From Aceticella autotrophica (GTDB lineage: Bacteria > Bacillota > Thermoanaerobacteria > Thermoanaerobacterales > Thermoanaerobacteraceae): a stretch of 64,000 nucleotides of DNA. Made by a program: the position numbers and the translations under genes. The stretch spans positions 124,001-188,000 of the forward strand of contig NZ_CP060096.1 of assembly GCF_017357865.1 (NCBI RefSeq), written 5' to 3'. Under the pieces are notes generated by a model. That model saw only the letters and a list, made by a program, of their open reading frames with translations. It made no database searches and had not been told where the DNA came from. This document shows, piece by piece, positions 8,236-17,902 of the stretch (the first letter of the stretch is position 1; every line of letters begins with the position of its first letter).

Positions 8236-9759
8236 ATGCAAACAGATACCATCAGCTATGATAGGTTGATAGGGAAGGAAGATAGTCAGGCTCTTGTAGA
8301 AAATGATATTATTGTGCCGGAGGATGAACCCGATGTATTAAATGTAATAGCAGTAAATGCATTGACAATAATAAACAATATTGAGGCTGATGAGGGGAAA
8401 ATTCATATTGACGGTGAATTAAGGCTTAATATATTATATACACCAGATAAAAAAGGTAGTTTAATAAAAATCGATAAATCTATAGATTTTAGTCATTTTT
8501 TTGAAGTAGAAGGGTGTGATAGTAAGTGCCGTGCACTTGTAGCTGCAAGGGTCGAGCATGTGGACTATTCGGTCATCAACAGCAGGAAAATAAACATAAA
8601 AGCTATTTTAAGCATTTCCGGCAGCGTATTTTCAAAAGAAATGAAAGACATCGTGGTTAATATAGAGGATATTGAAGATATGGAGTATTTGAAAAAAACA
8701 ATTAAATATCTTAATACAATAGGTCAGAACGATGTAGAAACATTTTTAAAAGAACAGATAAAAATACCTGACGGTGCACTTGAAATAGATAGAATAATAA
8801 AAGTTGATACAATTATTAAATCTGATGAATATAGAATAACTGATAATAGGGTAATGATACAGGGGAATATACATGCGGTTGTTCTTTATACTACAAAGAA
8901 TAAAGGGGAATTTGAAAAGCTGGAATGCGATTTAAATTATGATAATTTTATTGAAATTCCAGGGGCATTAAGTTATATGAATGCTAAAACAAATGAAGCA
9001 ATAATAGAGAAAAATGTGGAAGTTTTAGAGGATGACAACGGTGAAAATAGGATTCTAAACATAGAACTTGTAGTAAAGACAAATGCCGTTGTAACAGAGA
9101 TAGAGGAAAGAGAAATACCTGTTGATGTTTACAGCATAACGAGAAATATTGAACCTGAAAGAGAAATTATTACAACGATTAATAGAAGTGTTGGCGCTAC
9201 ATCACAGGTTATATTAAAAGAAGCAATAGAGTTGAAAAATAATGCCAGGAAAATAATTGATATAATTGCATATCCGGTGATATCAAACTATACTATGAGT
9301 GATAAAAAAGTTCTAATAGAGGGTGTTATTGATTATAATGCAATGTATTTAAATGATGAGGGATATATCAATTCAAGTAAAGGTGAATTTCCGTTTAAAA
9401 CATTTGTAGATGTACAAAATGATGAAGGTGTACCTTTTTTAGATTTAAAAATCTCCCATGTGTCTTATGAGATAATTGCAATGAAAGAAGTAGAAATGAA
9501 ATTTGTAATGGATGTATATGTTGATATTTTTTATGAAGAAAGTTTTGATGTACTAACAGATATAAAAGAGGTTGAAGAGGGACGATATGAAAAAAACAAA
9601 CATAGTATTACGATATATATGGTCCAAAAGAATGATAATCTATGGGATATAGCAAAAAAATACAGGACTTCTAAGGATGATATACTAAATATCAATGAAA
9701 TAAATGATGAGAAGCTGATAGCAGGAACAAAGCTTATAATTCCGATTAAAGCACAATAA
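8236..9759 (+). CDS. SipL-like SPOCS (DUF3794) protein with C-terminal LysM domain
   Basis: The 507-residue protein has no signal peptide. Most of it consists of repeated DUF3794/SPOCS-type beta modules (about residues 10-440; recognisable where INIKAILSISG, VMIQGNIHAVVLYTT and VLIEGVIDYNAMYL recur). The last 50 residues are a LysM domain: YMVQKNDNLWDIAKKY through AGTKLIIPI. This architecture and length match Clostridioides SipL, which binds SpoIVA through its LysM domain to build the coat basement layer around the forespore. TAAGGAGG gives a strong ribosome site. It stands alone between terminators of veg and itself. Confidence 0.88.
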   Translation: MQTDTISYDRLIGKEDSQALVENDIIVPEDEPDVLNVIAVNALTIINNIEADEGKIHIDGELRLNILYTPDKKGSLIKIDKSIDFSHFFEVEGCDSKCRALVAARVEHVDYSVINSRKINIKAILSISGSVFSKEMKDIVVNIEDIEDMEYLKKTIKYLNTIGQNDVETFLKEQIKIPDGALEIDRIIKVDTIIKSDEYRITDNRVMIQGNIHAVVLYTTKNKGEFEKLECDLNYDNFIEIPGALSYMNAKTNEAIIEKNVEVLEDDNGENRILNIELVVKTNAVVTEIEEREIPVDVYSITRNIEPEREIITTINRSVGATSQVILKEAIELKNNARKIIDIIAYPVISNYTMSDKKVLIEGVIDYNAMYLNDEGYINSSKGEFPFKTFVDVQNDEGVPFLDLKISHVSYEIIAMKEVEMKFVMDVYVDIFYEESFDVLTDIKEVEEGRYEKNKHSITIYMVQKNDNLWDIAKKYRTSKDDILNINEINDEKLIAGTKLIIPIKAQ

Positions 9760-9795
9760 AATAATACGCAGCAATTATGCTGCGTATTATTTTAT
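9759..9795 (+). terminator. Terminator after the SipL-like gene
   Basis: AAATAATACGCAGCA pairs with TGCTGCGTATTATTT around a short loop, with T-rich flank. Long and stable. Confidence 0.88.
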
Positions 9796-9866
9796 TGTGG
9801 AAAGATTTTTATTAATAATGTATAATATGGTTATTAAATTTATTGGTTTTAATATAAGGGGTTAGA

Positions 9867-10730
9867 ATGGAAAAATTAATTGTAAAATCATATGCAAAGA
9901 TAAACCTATCACTGGATGTTCTTGGCAGGAGATCGGACGGATATCATTTAGTTAGTATGGTTATGCAGTCGGTGAATCTTTATGATATGTTAGTATTTGA
10001 GAAAAGCGATAATTTGAGCATAAATTGCAATAATAGGGATATACCTCTTGATGAGAACAATTTAATTATGAAAGCTGCACTGATTTTAAAAGACAAGTAT
10101 GGGGGCAGTGGGGCTGAAATTTTCTTAAATAAGAAAATACCAATTGCGGCTGGACTTGGTGGAGGGAGTTCAAATGCTGCTGCAACATTATATGCTTTAA
10201 ATAAACTCTGGAAACTTAATTTAAACAAAAAAGACCTTAAAGAAATAGCTTTATTACTTGGGGCAGATGTACCATTTTTTATAGAAGGTGGTACCAAATT
10301 ATCAGAGGGTATAGGAGAAAGATTAAAGGATTTAAAGGCACCGAAAATGAGTGTTTTAATTGTTAATCCTGCTGTTAATGTATCTACGGCAGAAGTGTAT
10401 AAAAGGTACGATGACCTAAATATAAGTAATAATAATTATACAAAAAAGATGATAAAAGCAATAAATAGTGGCAATATTTATAATATAGCGGAAAAACTCG
10501 GCAATGACCTTGAACGTGTAACAATCAATATGTATCCCATAATAGAAAAGATGAAAACCGACATGGCAGAGCTTGGCGCAATTGGAACTTTAATGAGTGG
10601 AAGCGGTTCTACCGTATTTGGAATTTTTGATGAAGATAAACTTTTACAGAATGCTGAAAAAGAATTTAATAAGAGAGGGTTTTTTGCATATATTGCAAAT
10701 ACCATAGATAAAGGGATAGAATTTATATAA
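9867..10730 (+). CDS. ispE: 4-diphosphocytidyl-2-C-methyl-D-erythritol kinase
   Basis: A GHMP kinase: N-terminal SYAKINLSLDVLGRRSDGYH, the ATP-binding loop IPIAAGLGGGSSNAAATL, DVPFF and the C-terminal GTLMSGSGSTVFGIF. At 287 residues it is a normal IspE. It phosphorylates the 2-hydroxyl of CDP-methylerythritol in the MEP route to isoprenoids. AAGGGG precedes ATG 9867. The nucleotidyltransferase gene 34 bases downstream is probably in the same operon. Confidence 0.96.
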   Translation: MEKLIVKSYAKINLSLDVLGRRSDGYHLVSMVMQSVNLYDMLVFEKSDNLSINCNNRDIPLDENNLIMKAALILKDKYGGSGAEIFLNKKIPIAAGLGGGSSNAAATLYALNKLWKLNLNKKDLKEIALLLGADVPFFIEGGTKLSEGIGERLKDLKAPKMSVLIVNPAVNVSTAEVYKRYDDLNISNNNYTKKMIKAINSGNIYNIAEKLGNDLERVTINMYPIIEKMKTDMAELGAIGTLMSGSGSTVFGIFDEDKLLQNAEKEFNKRGFFAYIANTIDKGIEFI

Positions 10731-10764
10731 AACTTGGTATATTTTATGCGAGGGGTGTGATAAA

Positions 10765-11490
10765 ATGAATGCTTTAATTCTTGCAGGGAGTACTGGTGAA
10801 GAAAGGCTTCCTGATAAAGCATTAATTAAGTTAAAAGGCAAATATATGATTTCATATGTCATAGAAGCCCTTAGAAATTCCGGCAAAATAGATAAAATAG
10901 CTGTTATAGGGGATAAAGTTAAATTATCCGGTATAGATGGTGTTGATTTATTAATAGAACAGGGGGATTCAATAATAGATAATATTCTTATCGGAATTAA
11001 ACCTTTTAAAGAAGACAAAAGAATATTGATACTTACATGTGATATTCCAATGCTTACAAAAGAAGCAGTAATAGATTTTATAGAACAGTCTGAAGCCTCA
11101 GGAGCAGACCTCTGTTATCCAATAGTGAAAAAAGAAGACAACGATAGAAAATTTCCCGAAGCAAAGAGGACATATGCAAAAATAAAAGATGGCACATTTA
11201 CAGGTGGTAATATATTTTATGTAAATCCTGCTGTTATTGATAAATGCATAGATGCCGCAAGGCAGTTTATAGCATATAGGAAGAAACCTTGGAAACTTGG
11301 CAAACTTTTGGGAGTTAAAATACTTTTTCTCTTTATATTCAGGAAAGTAACGATAAGCGAATTGGAAGACAAGGTTTCAGAGCTTTTTAATATAAAAGGA
11401 AAAGCGATAATATCATCATATCCTGAGATTGGTAATGATGTTGATAAAGATGAGGATATAGAAATGGCGAATAAATATATATGTGCATAA
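10765..11490 (+). CDS. MobA-like NTP transferase domain protein
   Basis: A GT-A-fold nucleotidyltransferase: MNALILAGSTGEERLPDKA is a variant nucleotide loop (LAGST in place of the usual LAGG), then KYMISYVIEAL and the metal-binding ILTCDIPMLT. The C-terminal half (RKKPWKLGKLLGVKILFLFI) is basic and hydrophobic and may touch the membrane. Relatives usually sit next to ispE in thermophilic clostridia; the substrate is not known. It could activate a sugar or lipid precursor, but the sequence does not decide this. Confidence 0.75.
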   Translation: MNALILAGSTGEERLPDKALIKLKGKYMISYVIEALRNSGKIDKIAVIGDKVKLSGIDGVDLLIEQGDSIIDNILIGIKPFKEDKRILILTCDIPMLTKEAVIDFIEQSEASGADLCYPIVKKEDNDRKFPEAKRTYAKIKDGTFTGGNIFYVNPAVIDKCIDAARQFIAYRKKPWKLGKLLGVKILFLFIFRKVTISELEDKVSELFNIKGKAIISSYPEIGNDVDKDEDIEMANKYICA

Positions 11491-11518
11491 ACGAGGCTTA
11501 AAGCCTTATTTTTTTGCA
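11491..11518 (+). terminator. Weak terminator after the MobA-like gene
   Basis: AGGCTT and AAGCCT form a short stem followed by T7. The stem is only 6 bp, so termination may be partial. Confidence 0.55.
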
Positions 11519-11559
11519 TATATATTTTTTTTTTGCAAATAATTATAAAGGTGATCATT

Positions 11560-11769
11560 ATGCAGATAATCATGTTTTTAAAGCAGTATTTTACTTCTTA
11601 TTTATTTGTAACATTGCTTACAGTAGGAATTTACGAATCCATGATAGAGCCCAAATTCTTAATGAAGAAGGGGCTTGATAGGGATTCAAAAATATGCAGG
11701 ATAATAGGTATAGTATATCTTGTTATTGATATTTCGGCATATATATTTTCTAGATTTAATCCTTTGTAG
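11560..11769 (+). CDS. Small two-helix membrane protein, CLC_0170-like
   Basis: Sixty-nine residues with two hydrophobic helices (about 8-27 and 48-64) separated by ESMIEPKFLMKKGLDRDSK. It resembles small clostridial proteins of the CLC_0170 type found near germination genes; no function is known. ATG 11560 is chosen because AAGGTGAT lies 6 bases upstream; the earlier ATG at 11533 has no ribosome site. It ends within 11 bases of gerA, and the gerA ribosome site overlaps its stop, so it belongs to the germinant receptor operon and could be an accessory subunit. Confidence 0.7.
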   Translation: MQIIMFLKQYFTSYLFVTLLTVGIYESMIEPKFLMKKGLDRDSKICRIIGIVYLVIDISAYIFSRFNPL

Positions 11770-11779
11770 GAGGAATAAC

Positions 11780-13420
11780 ATGAGGATTTTCAGCAACTTA
11801 TTTGGAAAAAATGATAAGAATAAAAAAAATACAAAAAATAATACAGATGAAGGTAGTAATTCAAATGAGGATAAAGTTCCTGTAAAAAGCAAAATAGACG
11901 AAAATCTAAAATATATAAAAGAAAAACTAAAAGATTGTGATGATGTAATATACCGGGATATTTGGGTTGGAGAAAAACAGCAGTATAAAATGAGCCTTAT
12001 TTACGTGGATGGGCTTGTTGATAAACAATTAATAAATGACCATGTTATGCATTCCCTTATGCTTGATGCAAGACAAGCAAAGCCCTCTGTTGAAGAATTA
12101 AAAGGCAATCTTTATGAAGTGATAAAAAAAGCGACCATAACAGGCGGGGATATAAAAGAGATAGATGACCTTGACAAATGTATAACATCAATACTTTCTG
12201 GGGATACGGCACTTTTCTTTGACGGATACCCCAAGATTGTGATAATTTCAAGCAAAGGCTGGCAAATGAGGTCTGTTATGGCACCTGAAACAGAAATGGT
12301 TGTTAGAGGTGCCCGTGAAGGTTTTACTGAAACCATAAGAGTAAACACTGCTCTTGTAAGGAGATGGATAAGAGACCCGGAATTTAAGATTAAGCAGATG
12401 CAAATAGGTAAAAGGTCAAAAACAGATGTAGCTGTGCTTTATATAGATGATATTGTTAACAAAGATTTGCTTAATGAGGTAATTAAAAGATTGAAAGAAA
12501 TTGTTATAGATGGAGTAATAGAAAGTGGATATATAGAACAGCTTATTGAAGAGGATTGGCATTCTCCATTTCCGCAAATATTGAATACAGAAAGACCCGA
12601 TAAAGTGGCGGCATCAGTATTGGAAGGCAGGATTGCAATACTTGTGGATAATTCCCCGTTTGCACTAATTATTCCAGCAGCCTTTGCGACACTTTTTCAA
12701 TCACCGGAGGATTATTTTGAAAGATGGATGATAGCGTCCTTATTAAGAATATTAAGATTTACAGCCGCATTAGTTGCATTACTTGCACCGGCATTATATA
12801 TAGCTTTTATTGAATATCATCCCGGAATGATTCCAACTAAATTAGCGCTTTACATTGCTGCTACAAGGCAAGGAGTTCCTTTTCCGGCTTTTTTAGAGGC
12901 ATTGATTATGGAGGCTACCTTTGAATTACTGAGAGAAGCAGGTATAAGACTTCCTGTTCCCATAGGGCAGACGATCGGGATCGTTGGAGGTTTAATCATA
13001 GGTCAGGCGGCTGTAATGGCAGGAATTGTCAGTCCTCTCATGGTTATTGTAGTTGCAGTAACAGCAGTAGCGTCTTTTTCTATACCGAGCTACAGTGCTG
13101 CTATTGCCTTTAGGATGCTAAGATTTATTTTCATGATACTTGCGGCTGTTTTTGGGTTATATGGTATAATGCTGGGACTTATAATAGTTTTAACACATCT
13201 TGTGGTTCTTAAAAGCTTTGGACAGCCCTATCTTTCTCCTTTTATAGAAATCAACATGAATGACTTTGCAGATACATTAATAAGGGCTCCTTTTATGGTA
13301 TTAAAAAATAGACCCGGTTCCCTTAATACTAAAGATAAAAAACGTCTCAAAGATTTACGTGAGGAAAAGATGGAAAGCATTGAAGAGGACAGGAGGGAAA
13401 GCAATGATAAAAAACAATGA
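11780..13420 (+). CDS. GerA-family germinant receptor, A subunit
   Basis: A 546-residue GerA/KA-type protein. The soluble N-terminal domain contains CDDVIYRDIWVG, DGLVDKQLIN and PETEMVVRGAREGFTETI with NTALVRRWI, and it is followed by several membrane helices (from about residue 300) with PVPIGQTIGIVGGLIIGQAAV. GerA subunits sense nutrients in the spore inner membrane. ATG 11780 has AGGAGG 7 bases upstream. The gene overlaps gerB by 17 bases. Confidence 0.95.
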   Translation: MRIFSNLFGKNDKNKKNTKNNTDEGSNSNEDKVPVKSKIDENLKYIKEKLKDCDDVIYRDIWVGEKQQYKMSLIYVDGLVDKQLINDHVMHSLMLDARQAKPSVEELKGNLYEVIKKATITGGDIKEIDDLDKCITSILSGDTALFFDGYPKIVIISSKGWQMRSVMAPETEMVVRGAREGFTETIRVNTALVRRWIRDPEFKIKQMQIGKRSKTDVAVLYIDDIVNKDLLNEVIKRLKEIVIDGVIESGYIEQLIEEDWHSPFPQILNTERPDKVAASVLEGRIAILVDNSPFALIIPAAFATLFQSPEDYFERWMIASLLRILRFTAALVALLAPALYIAFIEYHPGMIPTKLALYIAATRQGVPFPAFLEALIMEATFELLREAGIRLPVPIGQTIGIVGGLIIGQAAVMAGIVSPLMVIVVAVTAVASFSIPSYSAAIAFRMLRFIFMILAAVFGLYGIMLGLIIVLTHLVVLKSFGQPYLSPFIEINMNDFADTLIRAPFMVLKNRPGSLNTKDKKRLKDLREEKMESIEEDRRESNDKKQ

Positions 13421-14513
13421 TAAAATATCAGAAAATCAAACTACAATTTTGCTATTTACCACAATATTAGGTGCAGGTATTTTGAGCCTTTCATCTGATG
13501 TGGCACAATCAGCCGGACCGGACAGTCTGATAGCGTTATTGCTTGGAGGTATAATAGCGTTATTTTTTGCAAGATTAATAGGACATATTGCTTCAAAGTT
13601 TCCAACCGAAACCTTTGTAGAGTATTCGGCAAAATTAGTTACAAAGCCTGTATCTGTCATTATAAGTATTATATTAACAGGATATTTTTTGATTTTTGTA
13701 AGCCTTGATTTGAGGATATTTGCTGATGTTTCAAAAGCTTATCTTTTAAATAATACTCCTGTGGAGATAATTATACTTACACTTATGTTTACCTCAGGCT
13801 ATGTTGTAAGATATGGAATAGAACCGATTTCAAGGATGTCTGAAATTCTTTTCCCGATTATGGTTATCCCGCTTTTATTAATTTTTCTTCCAAGCATTGC
13901 GGATGTAGATTTGAGCAATTTTTTGCCGATATTAAGGACACCTCCGTTAGAATTATTAAAAGGGATTTTAAATACAACATACAGTTTTGTTGGCTTTGAG
14001 ATTTTATATGTTATATTTCCATATATAAATAAAGGTGAGAAATTAAAGAAATGTATAAATGTATCCTTTGCTGCTATAATCCTTTTTTATATGTATATAA
14101 CCTTTTATGTAATAGGTATTTTTGGTTATAAAGAAACGCGACTGCAGTTGTGGCCTCTTTTAACCGTTATTAAATCAATAAATTTTCCTGGATTTTTTAT
14201 TGAAAGCTTGGAAAGCTTAGTTATTGCCATATGGACATTTGCTGTATTTACTACTATTTCGGCATTTCAATATGCTGCGGTATTAAGTATTTCAAAATTA
14301 ATAAAAGCCAGAGAACATACATATCTTGTACTTCCTACTATCCCGATAATATATTTGATGGCTTTAATACCGGATTCAATAGTCGAAGCATATAAATTTG
14401 TTAAATATGTCTCAGACTATCTTGCACTGTTTTTTATAATAATATTACCAATATTGTTATATATCCTTATGAAAATCAAAAATAAGGAGGGAAAAAACAA
14501 TGAAAACAATTAA
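13404..14513 (+). CDS. GerB-family germinant receptor, B subunit (APC-type permease fold)
   Basis: A 369-residue, nearly all-membrane protein with about ten helices. N-terminal NQTTILLFTTILGAGILSL and YVVRYGIEPISRMSEILFP are typical of GerAB/YndE proteins, which share the amino-acid permease fold and bind germinants. ATG 13404 lies inside gerA behind AGGAGGG; overlap implies translational coupling. A 14-base overlap with gerC follows. Confidence 0.95.
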   Translation: MIKNNDKISENQTTILLFTTILGAGILSLSSDVAQSAGPDSLIALLLGGIIALFFARLIGHIASKFPTETFVEYSAKLVTKPVSVIISIILTGYFLIFVSLDLRIFADVSKAYLLNNTPVEIIILTLMFTSGYVVRYGIEPISRMSEILFPIMVIPLLLIFLPSIADVDLSNFLPILRTPPLELLKGILNTTYSFVGFEILYVIFPYINKGEKLKKCINVSFAAIILFYMYITFYVIGIFGYKETRLQLWPLLTVIKSINFPGFFIESLESLVIAIWTFAVFTTISAFQYAAVLSISKLIKAREHTYLVLPTIPIIYLMALIPDSIVEAYKFVKYVSDYLALFFIIILPILLYILMKIKNKEGKNNENN

Positions 14514-15648
14514 AATCATATCTATATTTATTGTTTGTATATTATTTCTAACAGGTTGTTGGGATAAAGTGGAGATCGAGGATCGGGCATTTGTCATGAC
14601 TATAGGAATAGATTCATCAAAGGAGCTGAAAAACTATGTTGTAACATTTCAATTTCCAAATATAAGGATGATTTCTACAGGAACAAGCGGTGGGGGCGGA
14701 GGTACCGGAAAACCGAGCTTTTCCATATCGGAGGTTGCGGATACGGTATTTTCTGCCTCACGTCATATAAGCACAAGATTAAATAAAAATTTATTTTTAG
14801 GTCATGCAAAAGCGATAATTCTCGGAGAAGATATAGTTACGAATAAGAATAATTTTTTAGAGGTAGTTGATACACTTGAAAGAAGTTATGAATTAAGCCG
14901 TAAGCTTCATATACTTGTTACACCCGGAAGAGCACAGGATATTGTATTAAAGAATTATAAATTTGATCCTAATCTGGGGGCGTATATTGAAGATATTTTC
15001 AAACAATATAATAAAACCTCTAAATTCCCAAATATAGATTACAATAAGGTTATGAAATCACTTCACGAAACCAATGGGAATGCTATTATACCAAAAATAA
15101 TTGCGGGCAAAGATGAAATAAGAATATCAGGGTCAGCCATAATTAAGGATTATAAATTGGTCGGATGGCTTACCGATGGTGAAAATATGGGATATATGTG
15201 GTTGACAGGTCTTGTAAAAGGCGGAGATATAACATTTAATATGCCATTAAACAATAAAAGTGTAAAAGTTCCTTTTAACATTACAAATGTGATAATGAGG
15301 AGAGATGTTGAGGAACAAAATGGGAAAATAATTTATAAAATAAAGTACGATATAGAGGGAGATGTTACCGAATGCAGTTTTGAAAATCGTGCAATGATGT
15401 TTGATACAAAAGTTTTAAATAGAATGGAAAGCAAAGCAAATCTTCAAATTCAACAGATGATAAATGAAGCGCTAAATAGGTTTCAGAAGGACTTAAAGGT
15501 GGATATGATAGGAGTTGGAGATTACATTGAAAAACATGACCCGAGCCTGTGGAATAAAGTCAAGCCGCAATGGAGTGATATATTTCCGAATATTGAAGTA
15601 AAAACGATGGTTTCTACACATATAAGAAGGATAGGTTTGTATAAATAA
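14500..15648 (+). CDS. Ger(x)C family germinant receptor lipoprotein, C subunit
   Basis: The signal peptide ends with lipobox LTGC (Cys20) followed by WDKVEIEDRAFVMTIGID, the hallmark of GerAC-type lipoproteins; 382 residues. It completes the A-B-C receptor encoded by the two overlapping genes upstream. A flexible Gly-rich stretch (TSGGGGGTGK) is present near residue 65. AAGGAGG precedes the ATG. The final domain includes HDPSLWNKVKPQWSDIFPN. Confidence 0.95.
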   Translation: MKTIKIISIFIVCILFLTGCWDKVEIEDRAFVMTIGIDSSKELKNYVVTFQFPNIRMISTGTSGGGGGTGKPSFSISEVADTVFSASRHISTRLNKNLFLGHAKAIILGEDIVTNKNNFLEVVDTLERSYELSRKLHILVTPGRAQDIVLKNYKFDPNLGAYIEDIFKQYNKTSKFPNIDYNKVMKSLHETNGNAIIPKIIAGKDEIRISGSAIIKDYKLVGWLTDGENMGYMWLTGLVKGGDITFNMPLNNKSVKVPFNITNVIMRRDVEEQNGKIIYKIKYDIEGDVTECSFENRAMMFDTKVLNRMESKANLQIQQMINEALNRFQKDLKVDMIGVGDYIEKHDPSLWNKVKPQWSDIFPNIEVKTMVSTHIRRIGLYK

Positions 15649-15753
15649 ATTTACCTGTATATTTTTTATACTATAGGTTAATAATTGTATATGTGAAGGT
15701 ATGTAGAAGGAATGTCTATATACACTTAAAATTATATTTGGGGGAATAGTCGT

Positions 15754-16386
15754 ATGAAAAAATTAATTTCTGTGATGCTTATTGTTATATTTGCTTTAAT
15801 AGTTGTTTTAAATAAACCACAAGATACATATGCGGTTAAACAGGATATTTCAAATAAATTGATAAGATTACATGTTATAGCAAACAGCGATTCAGAACAA
15901 GACCAAAGGTTAAAACTAAAGGTAAGAGATGCAGTAATCATGAAAATGAACTCCAAGTTTAAGGGAATTGAAAATGTGAACAACTCAGAAAATCTTATTA
16001 AGGAAAATCTTTCTGAAATACAGAACATAGCACAGAATGTTGTATACGAGAATGGGAAAGCTTACAAGGTTAAAGCTATGTACGGGAAATTTGACTTTCC
16101 TACTAAATATTATGGCACAATAACACTTCCCGCAGGGAATTATAAGGCACTGCGCATCATAATAGGAAATGGCGCAGGTAAAAACTGGTGGTGTGTGATG
16201 TTTCCTCCCCTCTGCTTTGTTGATATAACACATGGGCTGTCAAGTAATGAAACAAAGGAGGAACTTAAAAAATACCTGTCAAATGATGAGATTGAAATGA
16301 TAGAAACGAATAAACCGAAAATGAAATTTAAAATCGCTGAAATATTTCAAAAATATTATGATGATATCAGAATGGCATTAAAGTGA
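15754..16386 (+). CDS. spoIIR: Stage II sporulation protein R
   Basis: A short N-terminal signal or membrane segment is followed by KLIRLHVIANSDSEQDQRLK, LKVRDAVIMKM and NWWCVMFPPLCFVDI, which identify SpoIIR; 210 residues fits. SpoIIR is made in the forespore under sigma-F and is secreted into the intermembrane space, where it triggers SpoIIGA to process pro-sigma-E. GGGGGAAT is the ribosome site. A decarboxylase gene begins 9 bases after its stop. Confidence 0.94.
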   Translation: MKKLISVMLIVIFALIVVLNKPQDTYAVKQDISNKLIRLHVIANSDSEQDQRLKLKVRDAVIMKMNSKFKGIENVNNSENLIKENLSEIQNIAQNVVYENGKAYKVKAMYGKFDFPTKYYGTITLPAGNYKALRIIIGNGAGKNWWCVMFPPLCFVDITHGLSSNETKEELKKYLSNDEIEMIETNKPKMKFKIAEIFQKYYDDIRMALK

Positions 16387-16395
16387 GGAATCGAT

Positions 16396-17847
16396 ATGAG
16401 AAAATACACACAAAATGACACACCCTTATTTGACGCACTGAAAAATTATGTAGATGAGAATGTATGGGCATTTCATGTTCCCGGTCATAAACACGGCAAG
16501 GGGATAGAAGAATTTACGGATTATGTAGGGAAGGCTGTAATGGAGATAGATGTTAACAGCATGGAGGACCTTGACAACTTGGCAAATCCGATAGGTGTTA
16601 TTAAGGATGCCCATGAACTTGCAGCAAAGGCTTTTGGGGCCGATTATGCTTATTTTCTGATAAATGGAACAACCTCCGGTATACAGGCAATGATAATGGC
16701 AGCCACTGAACCCGGTGATAAAATCATAATGCCGCGGAATGCGCATAAATCAGCATTTTCCGCCTTAATATTGGCAGGTGTAATACCTGTATATGTATAT
16801 CCGGATATAAATGAAGAATTTGATATAGCTATGGGGATAACCGCAGAACAGGTAGAAGAGGCGATTAAACTAAATCCTGATGCGAAGGCAGTCTTGGTAC
16901 TTAATCCTACATATTATGGTATAACATCGGAGCTAAAAAGAATAATCGAATTGGCGCATTTGAATAATATGGCTGTACTTTGCGATGAAGCACACGGCAG
17001 CCATTTTTATTTTCATCCAGACCTTCCTCCTGGAGGTATACAGCTTGGCGCTGATATAGCAGCTCTTAGCATACATAAAACAGGGGGTTCTTTGACGCAG
17101 AGTTCTTTGTTAATATCTAAAGGAAAAAGGGTAGACCCCTTGATAATTAAATCAATATTAAGTTTAACACAGTCAACATCTGCATCATATTTATTGATGG
17201 CATCGCTTGATTTAGCCAGAAAGCAGCTCGCAACAAGAGGGAAAGAAATGCTAAATAAGATAATTGAAATTACAGGATATGCAAAGGAGGAAATAAATGG
17301 GCATAATGGTCTTGCAGCACTTAATAAAGATGATATAAATAAGCCTTCTTCTTTAGACCCGACGAAATTAGTGGTAAATGTAAGTAAAACAGGTATGACG
17401 GGTTATGAGGTAATGAGGCTTTTGAGAACGGAATTTCATGTTCAATTAGAAATGGCGGATTTAAGTAATATTATGGCAATTATAAGCTTTGGGGATGATA
17501 GTGAGTCTGTTAAATTTTTAGTTAATTCCTTAAAAAAATTGACTTTAAATAGAAGGAGGGGTGAAGAATTAATAACAGGCAGGATTTTACGCCCCGAGGT
17601 TATAGTGGCACCCAGAGATGCTTATTATGGGAAAAACAAATCCGTGCTTTTAGAAGAATCAGCAGGGGAGATATCAGCAGAAATGATAATGGTATATCCG
17701 CCGGGAATACCTATGCTGTGCCCGGGTGAAAGAATTACAAAGGATATAATAGAAAAAGTAAAACTTTTAAAAAAACAGCACTGCCAGCTTCAAGGTATGG
17801 AAGATCCTAATATGGAGCATATAAAAGTTTTAGGACATAATGTATAA
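16396..17847 (+). CDS. Orn/Lys/Arg decarboxylase family protein (SpeA/YaaO type)
   Basis: A 483-residue PLP enzyme of the fold I decarboxylases. The PLP lysine is in LSIHKTGGSLTQSS, the PLP-ring aspartate in VLCDEAHGSHF; the N terminus FHVPGHKHGKG is a family signature. Relatives of this size decarboxylate arginine or lysine in polyamine synthesis. The C terminus carries the YPPGIPMLCPGERIT segment seen in SpeA. The exact substrate cannot be fixed from sequence. It follows spoIIR by 9 bases, so it may be co-transcribed during sporulation. Confidence 0.88.
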   Translation: MRKYTQNDTPLFDALKNYVDENVWAFHVPGHKHGKGIEEFTDYVGKAVMEIDVNSMEDLDNLANPIGVIKDAHELAAKAFGADYAYFLINGTTSGIQAMIMAATEPGDKIIMPRNAHKSAFSALILAGVIPVYVYPDINEEFDIAMGITAEQVEEAIKLNPDAKAVLVLNPTYYGITSELKRIIELAHLNNMAVLCDEAHGSHFYFHPDLPPGGIQLGADIAALSIHKTGGSLTQSSLLISKGKRVDPLIIKSILSLTQSTSASYLLMASLDLARKQLATRGKEMLNKIIEITGYAKEEINGHNGLAALNKDDINKPSSLDPTKLVVNVSKTGMTGYEVMRLLRTEFHVQLEMADLSNIMAIISFGDDSESVKFLVNSLKKLTLNRRRGEELITGRILRPEVIVAPRDAYYGKNKSVLLEESAGEISAEMIMVYPPGIPMLCPGERITKDIIEKVKLLKKQHCQLQGMEDPNMEHIKVLGHNV

Positions 17848-17902
17848 AGATTGTGCTTTTACAAAAAATATGTATATAAACTAAGGTTAAAGGAGGCGTA
17901 CA

